From Mammaliicoccus lentus (GTDB lineage: Bacteria; Bacillota; Bacilli; Staphylococcales; Staphylococcaceae), in NCBI RefSeq assembly GCF_002902755.1, contig NZ_PPRS01000013.1:19392-83391 (forward strand): a stretch of 64,000 bases of DNA, read 5' to 3'. Positions 57,161-64,000 of this stretch are shown here, piece after piece (the stretch's first letter is position 1; every line of letters begins with the position of its first letter). The position numbers were made by a program, and so were the translations under genes. A model generated the notes under the pieces. It saw only the letters and a list, made by a program, of their open reading frames with translations, had not been told where the DNA came from and made no database searches.

Positions 57161-57646
57161 ATGGAGGAAATCATTCGAGAAATTAGAATAAATGACGTTG
57201 AAAATTTCAACAAATTATTAGATAGCGTTATTAACCAGTCAGAATATCTTTTGTTCAATCCTGGTGAACATCAAATTTCTATACAAAACCAAACATTATT
57301 TTTAGAAGAGATGATTACTACAAGTAATTCTACTATAATCGTTGCTGAACTAAATGATGTCTTAATCGGTTATGTTACTATTCAAGGCGGTCGTACACAT
57401 AGAAACCAACATTCTGCAAAATTAGCAATGGGTCTATTACCAACATTTAGAAATAAAGGAATCGGCTATAAATTACTACAAAAATCTGAGTCTTGGGCGA
57501 TAGAAAGACAGCTCCATCGATTAGAGCTAACAGTTGTTACAGAAAATGAACCCGCCTACCGCTTATATGAGAAGTTTGGTTTTAAAAATGAAGGTAGAAA
57601 AAAGATACTTTGTATTTTAATGAAAAATATTATGATGAATTTGTAA
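57161..57646 (+). CDS. GNAT acetyltransferase
   Basis: A 161-residue GNAT protein with the acetyl-CoA site PTFRNKGIGYKLLQK and the C-terminal ENEPAYRLYEKFGFKNEGR. Substrate unknown (ribosomal or antibiotic acetyltransferase-like). ATG with TAGGAG site. Divergent from graX. Confidence 0.87.
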   Translation: MEEIIREIRINDVENFNKLLDSVINQSEYLLFNPGEHQISIQNQTLFLEEMITTSNSTIIVAELNDVLIGYVTIQGGRTHRNQHSAKLAMGLLPTFRNKGIGYKLLQKSESWAIERQLHRLELTVVTENEPAYRLYEKFGFKNEGRKKILCILMKNIMMNL

Positions 57647-57682
57647 TGGCTAAACTTTTATAAAATCATCACCTATATAAAA

Positions 57683-57720
57683 CTAACAGGCTAAGACAAA
57701 TAATTGTCTTAGCCTGTTAG
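57683..57720. terminator. Bidirectional terminator
   Basis: Perfect 17-bp stem (CTAACAGGCTAAGACAA and its complement) between convergent genes; T-run on both sides. Confidence 0.92.
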
Positions 57721-57723
57721 TTT

Positions 57724-58758
57724 TTATTTATCTTTTTTTACTACAGTTTCAGATTCACGCTTTGTATTATTTTCATATGGTGACTTATTAGTGTTCGCAC
57801 CTAAGAACATCATTACATTATTATAATTTTTCTTAGCTTCTTTTAAGTTCATATGAAATTGATATTGGTGACGTAATCCGTGTGTACCATCAAAGAATGT
57901 TGTTGTTGTTTGAACATTATATTTTTTTAGTACATCGTTAAATTCTCTATTTTGTGGGTCAAATGGATCTGCATCCCCTACTGTTAAAAATGTAGGAGGA
58001 TAATTATCTGTAATCTGTTCAACTGTAGATAATTGATTAATTTGAGAAAAGTTTCTTTCCCATTCTTCAGAGCCTGTGTAACTTGTCATAAATAAATCAA
58101 TTCTAGGAAATTCCGTACTTCTAACAGTTTGCATATTATATAAACCACCGAATAATATAACACCTTTAAGGTATTTACGTTTAACTGTTGGTTTCATTTC
58201 CATTTGTTGTCGTAATTTTGGATTTGTTTGTAGTGCAACATATTGACTTGCAATCTGTGCACCAGCTGAGTCTCCACCATATACGATTTGTCTATGATCA
58301 ATGTTAAATTTGTTTCTATTTTTGAGTGTATATTTTGTAGCTTGATCTAATTGTTGTATAGGCGTTGGGTATCTAGAAGCTGGTGCTAACGCGTAATTAA
58401 CATTCACAATAATATATCCTTGCTCTGCAATTTGTGCTAAGTAAGGATTTTTATGCCTTTTATCGCCAGCTATAAATCCGCCCCCATGCGTCCAAAAAAT
58501 AACAGGTAATTTTTCACCTTTTTTAATATTGGATGGTGTTATTATATCCATTTGGCTATTTGGAGCTTCGTGCCCATATGCCACATCACGTGAAAGTTGA
58601 ACTTTTTTATTATTAAGTAGCAACTGGTTTGCCTTTTGAGCTTGCAACTGCATTTCACGTTGTTTATGTTCTTGATATTTGTTATAGATATAGAAACCGC
58701 TTATAACAACGATGATCGCCACTATTAAAATAAACAATCGTCGTTTCTTTCTTTTCAT
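57724..58758 (-). CDS. Membrane-anchored alpha/beta hydrolase (esterase/lipase)
   Basis: A 344-residue hydrolase with an N-terminal transmembrane anchor (about 8-26). The oxyanion motif HGGGF, nucleophile elbow GGDSAG, acid in GDADPFDP and His in DGTHGLRH define the hormone-sensitive-lipase/BD-FAE-like group. Likely extracytoplasmic carboxylesterase; substrate unknown. Confidence 0.88.
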   Translation of the reverse strand: MKRKKRRLFILIVAIIVVISGFYIYNKYQEHKQREMQLQAQKANQLLLNNKKVQLSRDVAYGHEAPNSQMDIITPSNIKKGEKLPVIFWTHGGGFIAGDKRHKNPYLAQIAEQGYIIVNVNYALAPASRYPTPIQQLDQATKYTLKNRNKFNIDHRQIVYGGDSAGAQIASQYVALQTNPKLRQQMEMKPTVKRKYLKGVILFGGLYNMQTVRSTEFPRIDLFMTSYTGSEEWERNFSQINQLSTVEQITDNYPPTFLTVGDADPFDPQNREFNDVLKKYNVQTTTTFFDGTHGLRHQYQFHMNLKEAKKNYNNVMMFLGANTNKSPYENNTKRESETVVKKDK

Positions 58759-58805
58759 ATGTTCACTTCCTCATGTAAGAAGATAGTTTAACATATACAA
58801 TAATT

Positions 58806-59870
58806 TTATGCGATATGTTTTTTGTTGTCTTTTTTCCTTAAAATATACTTAAATAATATAGCCGCACAGATAACTAAACCTATAACACCCATAGCTGGAT
58901 ATAATTTATCGATAAGTGATGAGAACCCAACAAAACTAAGTCCATAAGCTGCTACCATTGCTATAGTAAGTAATACAATATATTGTTTAGAAAAAGGCAC
59001 TGTAAATCTAGCAGTAAATGAATACATTAGCCCTAATATTGTGTTATACATTACCATTAACATGATAATCGATAATGCTAAACCAACTATTGGAGAAATC
59101 GTTCTAGCTAAGGCTAAAGTTGGTATTTCTACTCCGATAATGTTTGGGTATTCTGATAGTAAACCTGAATTGATTAAACCTAATAATACTAAATAAATAA
59201 CACCGCCGATAATTCCACCTAAACCTGAAATATGTCGTTTATCAGCATCGCCACCTATAGCGACTAAAGTACTAAATCCTACTGAAAATGCTAAACCACC
59301 GTAAATAAATCCTTGTAAAATCCCCCATAATAAACTTGGTTGTTTTACAGTTGAATTTATATCACTAATGCTTACATGACCATTCACAAAGAAATAGCCT
59401 GCAATAATTAGAATGACAATGATTAAGAATGGTGTTACGACACCCAAAGCTTTAACTATTTTATCAAAATCTAATAATAATGTTATATATATAACAATAC
59501 ACATTATTAACGCCCCCAACCAAGTTGGGACACTGAAACTTTCTTCAAATGCAGAGCCTGCGCCAGCAATCATCGTGACGGATATACCAAATAAGAAAAA
59601 GATTAATACATAATCAATCACGACACCGAATTTTCCGAATAAGTAATTAATAGTTGAGCTATGGTCATCAGCATCTAACGCCGTACCAATTTTCGCGACT
59701 TGTCTACCAAAGAAGGCCAACATAATCCCTGAAATAATAACGCCTATGTATCCATATAAGCCATAATGAGTGAAGAATTTCATCACTTCTTGACCAGTAG
59801 AAAATCCTGCACCTACCACGACTCCGACATAGGCAAAACCAATTTTAGTTGCTTCTTTTACATTTGACAC
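58806..59870 (-). CDS. YkvI-like membrane carrier
   Basis: A 354-residue protein with about ten hydrophobic helices and the YkvI family start KIGFAYVGVVVGAGFSTGQEVMKFF, which resembles the APC/NSS transporter fold. Function unknown in the family. GTG start at 59870 with GAGGAGG site. Confidence 0.8.
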   Translation of the reverse strand: MSNVKEATKIGFAYVGVVVGAGFSTGQEVMKFFTHYGLYGYIGVIISGIMLAFFGRQVAKIGTALDADDHSSTINYLFGKFGVVIDYVLIFFLFGISVTMIAGAGSAFEESFSVPTWLGALIMCIVIYITLLLDFDKIVKALGVVTPFLIIVILIIAGYFFVNGHVSISDINSTVKQPSLLWGILQGFIYGGLAFSVGFSTLVAIGGDADKRHISGLGGIIGGVIYLVLLGLINSGLLSEYPNIIGVEIPTLALARTISPIVGLALSIIMLMVMYNTILGLMYSFTARFTVPFSKQYIVLLTIAMVAAYGLSFVGFSSLIDKLYPAMGVIGLVICAAILFKYILRKKDNKKHIA

Positions 59871-59947
59871 AAATGTTCCTCCTCATTTAATTGAATCAAC
59901 ATATAATCTTATACCCACTGTTTTTAAAAATATTCATTAAGATTAAG

Positions 59948-59975
59948 AAAACCTCTTACTTAAGTAAGAGGTTTT
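59948..59975. terminator. Terminator of the DHA2 exporter gene
   Basis: AAAACCTCTTACTT and its perfect complement form a 14-bp palindrome with T-rich flank. Confidence 0.85.
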
Positions 59976-59987
59976 ATATTTTTACAT

Positions 59988-61424
59988 TTATTGTTCACTT
60001 TTACTTTCTAAAGTTTTGCTATAGTTAGCTCTCGTAACTGTGAAACCAACAATTACAACTAAAGCTAATAATACAATAGCGAACCAATAAGACTGATGTA
60101 ATCCAATAGTCATCGCTTGGTTTACATCTTCTGTTGTAGGGTTTTTAATGCCTTCTAAAGCTGCAGTTTGTCCACCGTTCATAATACTCACAAATACTGC
60201 AATACCTAATGCTCCACCTATTGGTTGAAGCATATTAGATACAGCTGTTCCGTGCGGATACATTTCTTTAGGTAACGCATTTAAAGCATTAGTATTAGCA
60301 GGCATAAGTACAGCTGATATACTGACCATCAATATAATATAAACAAGTACAAATACCCATACCGATATACCTGGATGAATGTTTGCGTAAAAAATAGACA
60401 CACCTAATAATAAAAGTAATCCCGGTACAACTAGTTTTCTTGGCCCAACTTTATCAAAAATAGCTCCCATAAACGGTGAAAGGAAACCATTTAATAATGC
60501 ACCAGGTAATAGAATGAGACCAGCTACTTTTGCACTAAAGCCCATCGGACCTTGTAGATACATAGGCATTACAATTTCCGAAGCAAACATCGTCATAATA
60601 ACAGCAACGAATATGATAACACCTTTAGTATAATTATGATATTTAAACACTCTTAAATCCAATACTGGCTCTTCAAGTTTAAATTGTCTTAAAACAAATA
60701 AAACGATTGAAATTGCGCCCACGATCAATGTAATGTAGATGGCTGGATTCGTAAAACCACCTTCAATTGAACTAACTGATGAAACGCTGTATATGATACC
60801 AGCAATACCTACTGTAGACATTACAATTGATGCAATATCGACTTTTGGTTTTGTAACCTCTCCTACATTTTGTAAATATTTATAAGCAAATATAAATGTA
60901 AATAACATAAATGGAAGAACAATTAAAAATAACCATCTCCAACCTAGGTAATCAACGATAACTCCCGATAACGTTGGTCCTAATGCTGGAGCAAACATTA
61001 TAACTAAACCAAATTGACCCATAATCTTCCCGCGTTCACTTTCTTTATAAAGCATCAGCATGGCGTTCATAACAGTAGGTATCATAAGTCCCGTACCTGC
61101 AGCTTGAACCATTCTTCCGACTAATAACATTGGAAAATTCAATGCCAATCCCGCAATTAATGTTCCAATTGAGAATATAACAACTAACCCTAAAAATAGT
61201 TTTCTTGTGGGGAACCACTGGTTAACGATTGCTGATAACGGCGTTAACACACCCATTACCAACATGAAACCAGTTGCCATCCATTGCACAGTTGGTGCAT
61301 CTACATTAAATACAGACATTAGCTCTTTTAATGCTATATTCAAAAGTGTTTCATTTAAAATCATAAAAAATGTTCCCACTAGAAACACTATCATTATGAT
61401 TCTTCTCTTAAATTTATTATCCAT
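59988..61424 (-). CDS. DHA2-family 14-TM drug exporter
   Basis: A 478-residue EmrB/QacA-type major facilitator, motif C FAPALGPTLSGVIVDYLG and 14 hydrophobic segments, of the normal size for the family. Unlike the 627-residue exporter at 40126 it has no N-terminal extension or adaptor gene. Close relatives in staphylococci (for example MdeA- and LmrB-like) export antibiotics and dyes; substrate unknown. GGAGAAAG site. Confidence 0.88.
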   Translation of the reverse strand: MDNKFKRRIIMIVFLVGTFFMILNETLLNIALKELMSVFNVDAPTVQWMATGFMLVMGVLTPLSAIVNQWFPTRKLFLGLVVIFSIGTLIAGLALNFPMLLVGRMVQAAGTGLMIPTVMNAMLMLYKESERGKIMGQFGLVIMFAPALGPTLSGVIVDYLGWRWLFLIVLPFMLFTFIFAYKYLQNVGEVTKPKVDIASIVMSTVGIAGIIYSVSSVSSIEGGFTNPAIYITLIVGAISIVLFVLRQFKLEEPVLDLRVFKYHNYTKGVIIFVAVIMTMFASEIVMPMYLQGPMGFSAKVAGLILLPGALLNGFLSPFMGAIFDKVGPRKLVVPGLLLLLGVSIFYANIHPGISVWVFVLVYIILMVSISAVLMPANTNALNALPKEMYPHGTAVSNMLQPIGGALGIAVFVSIMNGGQTAALEGIKNPTTEDVNQAMTIGLHQSYWFAIVLLALVVIVGFTVTRANYSKTLESKSEQ

Positions 61425-61476
61425 GTCTTTCTCCTAATTTTTATTTTTTTAACTTTCCTATGATGCCATAAAAAAT

Positions 61477-61500
61477 AAACCTAGTCAATTGACTAGGTTT
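61477..61500 (-). terminator. Terminator overlapping the end of the next gene
   Basis: AAACCTAGTC / GACTAGGTTT 10-bp stem just past the stop of the 61499 gene. Confidence 0.8.
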
Positions 61501-61996
61501 AAGCGTTATTGAATTTAGACAGTTGAGAAAAATCAACTACAACTTGATCCATACGCTTAGCAGTTTCTTTCATTATGTTTCTTGCTACTTTATTTTCTGG
61601 ATCTAATTTTAAAATTTGTTTACTTAAGTCAAAAGCTTGTTTATCAGTCAGCAAAGGTTCAGGAATAGCGTGTAATAAAAGCATCTGTAACAAACTCTTC
61701 ACTTCCTTATGTTCTGTAAGAATCATAGAACGCTCTGCGTGATAATAAGCTGTATGGAAAGCACCTTCATGATCACTATATGGATATACATGTAGAAGAA
61801 ATGCTAAATCGTGTAATTCATTCGTTTCTTCTCTTTTTATGCAATCGAGTATAAAAGTATAAAACATTGTACTTTCATCTTCATGAGCTGCTGAAATAAA
61901 GTGTTCTTCAAATTCTAAGAAATCCACTTCGGACATCAATCTATATGCAGTATCAAATTCGCCACTTAATATATGACCTTTAATCAAATCTTTCAT
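61499..61996 (-). CDS. Hypothetical helical protein, 165 residues
   Basis: Soluble, acidic and predicted all-helical; consecutive helices (SGEFDTAYRLMSEVDFLEFE, ESTMFYTFILDCIKRE) look like degenerate TPR-type pairs. I do not recognise the family. A GGAGG site is well placed before the ATG, and a terminator follows, so it is real. Confidence 0.7.
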   Translation of the reverse strand: MKDLIKGHILSGEFDTAYRLMSEVDFLEFEEHFISAAHEDESTMFYTFILDCIKREETNELHDLAFLLHVYPYSDHEGAFHTAYYHAERSMILTEHKEVKSLLQMLLLHAIPEPLLTDKQAFDLSKQILKLDPENKVARNIMKETAKRMDQVVVDFSQLSKFNNA

Positions 61997-62107
61997 TCAA
62001 TGTCCTCCTTCTCTCTATGCAACATCTATCGAAGTTAACTCTCAATTTTATGGTTAAAAATATTATAACACGTTTTTATTATAAATACTTTCAAAAACTG
62101 GTATATT

Positions 62108-62422
62108 TTAAATTTTAAAATAAATATGATGGTGATATTTGCATCTATGATTAAATCTTGCAGAACAGTGCGGACATACCTCACTTAACATATAATCATT
62201 AATGGACATTGTTTGATTACAGACACCGCATAAAATTGCTTGTTCATCAAATTCATCTTTTTCCCATCTTATTATTTCATGATTTTCATTTTCATTATGA
62301 CATTTATAACATGAATAAAACTTATTACAGCATTTAAATTTTATTGCTATGATATCAAGTGGCGTATGGTAATGTGTACATCTCGACTCATCGTCAACAG
62401 TTAAACCGTGTATGTTAACCAT
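62108..62422 (-). CDS. CHY zinc-finger protein
   Basis: A 104-residue CHY-type zinc finger with repeated Cys/His pairs (CTHYHTPLDIIAIKFKCC, FYSCYKCHNE, CGVCNQTM, CPHCSARFNHRC). Related to the HOT13 family of mitochondrial zinc-binding redox proteins; function in bacteria unknown. AAGGAGG site before the ATG. Sits next to the zinc-responsive czr operon. Confidence 0.87.
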   Translation of the reverse strand: MVNIHGLTVDDESRCTHYHTPLDIIAIKFKCCNKFYSCYKCHNENENHEIIRWEKDEFDEQAILCGVCNQTMSINDYMLSEVCPHCSARFNHRCKYHHHIYFKI

Positions 62423-62523
62423 GTGTACCTCCTTAATTTATAATATTTAAAACTTCTCATAATAAAGTATACTTTGTCAATTTTATACGCTTTGACTTTT
62501 AATGTTTTATGTTATATATTTAT

Positions 62524-62543
62524 ATATGAACACATATTCATAT
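62524..62543. promoter_or_regulatory. CzrA operator
   Basis: ATATGAA-CACATA-TTCATAT is a perfect 7-bp inverted repeat close to the known staphylococcal CzrA operator core. It overlaps the region 15-35 bp upstream of the czrA start. Confidence 0.8.
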
Positions 62544-62558
62544 GAAAAGGAGTACACT

Positions 62559-62858
62559 ATGACACAATCTAATTTATTAGATGAAGAAACATTATTATTA
62601 GTTTCTCAAACATTCAAAGCATTGAGCGATCCAACTCGCGTAAAAATATTGCATTTACTATGTACTGGTCGTCATTCTGTAGGCTGTATAGCAGAAACAC
62701 TTTCTTTAAGTCAGTCTTCTGTTTCTCACCAACTTAGATTTTTAAAAAATTTAAGACTGGTTAAATTCGATCGCGAAGGAAAAAGTATTTATTATTCTAT
62801 AGATGATGACCATGTGATTTTACTGCTAAAGCAAGCTATAGAGCATGCTAAACATTAA
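62559..62858 (+). CDS. czrA: Zinc/cobalt-sensing ArsR repressor
   Basis: A 99-residue ArsR/SmtB repressor. The alpha-5 metal site is complete: [17 protein letters not shown] gives Asp, His, His, His at the CzrA spacing (D84, H86, H97, H100 of S. aureus). HTH is [21 protein letters not shown]. The frame opens at 62502, but AAGGAG selects the ATG at 62559. Autoregulates the operon through the operator directly upstream. Confidence 0.93.
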   Translation: MTQSNLLDEETLLLVSQTFKALSDPTRVKILHLLCTGRHSVGCIAETLSLSQSSVSHQLRFLKNLRLVKFDREGKSIYYSIDDDHVILLLKQAIEHAKH

Positions 62859-62879
62859 ATATATTTGGGGGTAAAATTT

Positions 62880-63827
62880 ATGTCACACGATCATCACCAC
62901 GATCATGCACATAACCATGTGCATACTAATAACAAAAAAATATTGCTCATTTCGTTTATTATTATTGGTTTATTTATGATAGTAGAGGTAATTGGTGGTT
63001 ATATTACAAATAGTTTAGCTCTGTTATCAGATGCTGGTCATATGTTAAGTGATGCTATTTCACTATTTATAGCACTTATGGCGTTTAAATTTGGCGAACG
63101 CGTTGCAAATCATAAGAAAACATACGGGTATCGCAGGTTTGAAATACTAGCTGCATTAATTAATGGTGTACTTTTAATCGCCATTAGTTTATATATTTTT
63201 TACGAAGCTTTTGAAAGATTTTTCAATCCTCCTGAAGTGGCATCAACTGGGATGCTTATAATCAGTACAATAGGTTTAATAGTGAACTTATTCATAGCTT
63301 GGTTAATGTTTAAAGGCTCTGACACGAAAGATAATTTAAATATGAGAGGCGCTTTTATACATGTACTCGGTGATTTATTAGGGTCTGTCGGTGCAATTGC
63401 AGCAGCTTTAATTATGATTATATTTGGTTGGAGATTAGCCGATCCAATCGCAAGTGTTATTGTGGCACTTCTTATTATTAAGAGTGGCTATGGGGTTACA
63501 AAATCAGCACTCAACGTGTTAATGGAAGGTACGCCGCCAAACATCGATGTTAACGAAATAACCGAAACTATTAAATCACATCCTGACATTATAGATATAC
63601 ATGATTTACACATCTGGTCAATAACAAGTGACTTAACAGCTTTAAGTTGTCATGCTGTTGTAGATAGTCAAAAAACTGTCTCAGAATGTGACAATATAAT
63701 AGAAGAAATCAATCACAAATTAAGTCATAAATCTATTCATCATGCGACAATACAGTTAGAAACACCAAATCATCAACATGACGATTCATTATTATGTTGT
63801 ATGGAAACAACTGAACATGTGCATTAA
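62880..63827 (+). CDS. czrB: Cation diffusion facilitator, Zn/Co exporter
   Basis: A 315-residue CDF transporter with six transmembrane helices, a His-rich N-terminus (SHDHHHDHAHNHVH) and the site-A residues in SLALLSDAGHMLSDA and FIHVLGDLLGS. A C-terminal cytoplasmic domain (about 210-315) ends with a Cys/His-rich tail. The TTG at 62865 lies upstream of the GGGGG ribosome site; the ATG at 62880 is the start. Operon with czrA. Confidence 0.93.
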   Translation: MSHDHHHDHAHNHVHTNNKKILLISFIIIGLFMIVEVIGGYITNSLALLSDAGHMLSDAISLFIALMAFKFGERVANHKKTYGYRRFEILAALINGVLLIAISLYIFYEAFERFFNPPEVASTGMLIISTIGLIVNLFIAWLMFKGSDTKDNLNMRGAFIHVLGDLLGSVGAIAAALIMIIFGWRLADPIASVIVALLIIKSGYGVTKSALNVLMEGTPPNIDVNEITETIKSHPDIIDIHDLHIWSITSDLTALSCHAVVDSQKTVSECDNIIEEINHKLSHKSIHHATIQLETPNHQHDDSLLCCMETTEHVH

Positions 63828-63861
63828 ATTAAATATTATAAAGCCTTCCCTTTAAGTATTT

Positions 63862-64000
63862 TGATATGCTCCCTGTTAAGTAAACACTTAAATAGTGAAA
63901 ATTTAGCAGGGAGTTTTATTATGACTAGAAATATTAAAATAGATATCAATACTTTATTAGAAGCTTTTGATTTATATGAACAAGGCTATAGCTTCTTAAA
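63862..64000 (+). mobile_element. Left end of an IS3/IS150-like insertion sequence, truncated by the window
   Basis: TG-starting end with TGATATGCTCCCTGTTAAGT, then TAAACACTT, followed within 60 bp by a transposase-like frame. The terminal pattern (TG...CCCT..TAAGTAAACA) is typical of IS150-group ends. The other end lies outside the window. Confidence 0.6.
63921..64000 (+). CDS. Transposase N-terminal fragment (IS3/IS150 OrfA-like), runs off the window
   Basis: Open from an ATG at 63921 to the window edge (26 codons): it encodes TRNIKIDINTLLEAFDLYEQ and continues, the start of a helix-turn-helix OrfA-type protein. GCAGGGAG ribosome-like site upstream. Too short to classify firmly. Confidence 0.55.
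   Translation, partial: MTRNIKIDINTLLEAFDLYEQGYSFL

Noticed and set aside
1..64000. rRNA or tRNA genes, prophage or SCC attachment sites
   Set aside because: No matching stem-loop and anticodon patterns, structural phage genes, rlmH-type att sequences or recombinase genes were seen.

Overview
The window is AT-rich DNA from a Staphylococcus. The clearest sign is a gene order matching the S. aureus block graX-graR-graS-vraF-vraG next to DUF47, a PiT phosphate transporter and a LysM/CHAP hydrolase. MupG-, SagA/B- and CzrA/CzrB-type genes, strong AGGAGG ribosome sites and many TTG/GTG starts fit too. A D-serine dehydratase gene points towards the S. saprophyticus/xylosus/equorum/cohnii group, but the species is an inference. 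No rRNA, tRNA, CRISPR or prophage was seen. The only insertion sequence is the left end of an IS3/IS150-like element at the right edge.

Layout. 0.2-9.7 kb: acetate uptake (DUF485 + ActP, with a perfect CcpA cre site), an FAD monooxygenase, a membrane-anchored glucosaminidase, formate dehydrogenase + DUF1641, and a CstA-type peptide/pyruvate transporter. 9.8-12.5 kb: a broken dsdA, a DMT exporter and a Nudix hydrolase. 12.5-17.3 kb: katA with promoter and PerR box, then a patchwork of AraC/GyrI regulator, a truncated SnoaL-like gene, an XRE regulator, palindromes and direct repeats. 17.3-26.8 kb: marR-MFS pair, M20 amidohydrolase, a five-unit 41-bp tandem array, NhaC antiporter, isoaspartyl peptidase, an orphan PHP phosphatase and a nitroreductase. 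26.9-39.9 kb: GNAT, ROK kinase, CorA, PurU, SDR, a MupG + Lac-family PTS locus with divergent IIC and a cre site, DUF456, MFS, MOSC, LysR, UppP, DUF402. 40-48.4 kb: EmrAB-like efflux pair with a TetR regulator, a phospholipase D-type protein, a MetE-like methyltransferase, cupin, YebC and a BI-1 protein. 48.7-57 kb: WalR-box-preceded LysM/CHAP hydrolase, a frameshifted PiT transporter with DUF47, and the GraXRS-VraFG peptide-sensing and resistance operon. 57-64 kb: GNAT, esterase, YkvI-like carrier, DHA2 exporter, CHY zinc finger, and the czrA-czrB zinc efflux operon with its operator.

Two themes run through the region: cell-envelope upkeep and defence (glucosaminidase, UppP, MupG-PTS, LysM/CHAP, GraXRS-VraFG, several exporters), and small-scale gene decay. 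Three genes carry precise lesions. dsdA is frameshifted by a perfect 24-bp-arm palindrome. pit is frameshifted by one extra copy of a 10-nt tandem repeat. A SnoaL-like gene ends at a TAG where TGG (Trp) is expected. Non-coding structure is rich: a ~165-bp three-hairpin element in three copies with compensatory base changes, a family of CTCCTAA hairpin terminators, and the 41-bp minisatellite. I saw no clearly new defence or multi-gene system. The best leads are the templated palindrome in dsdA, the 10-nt repeat in pit, and the dispersed three-hairpin element.
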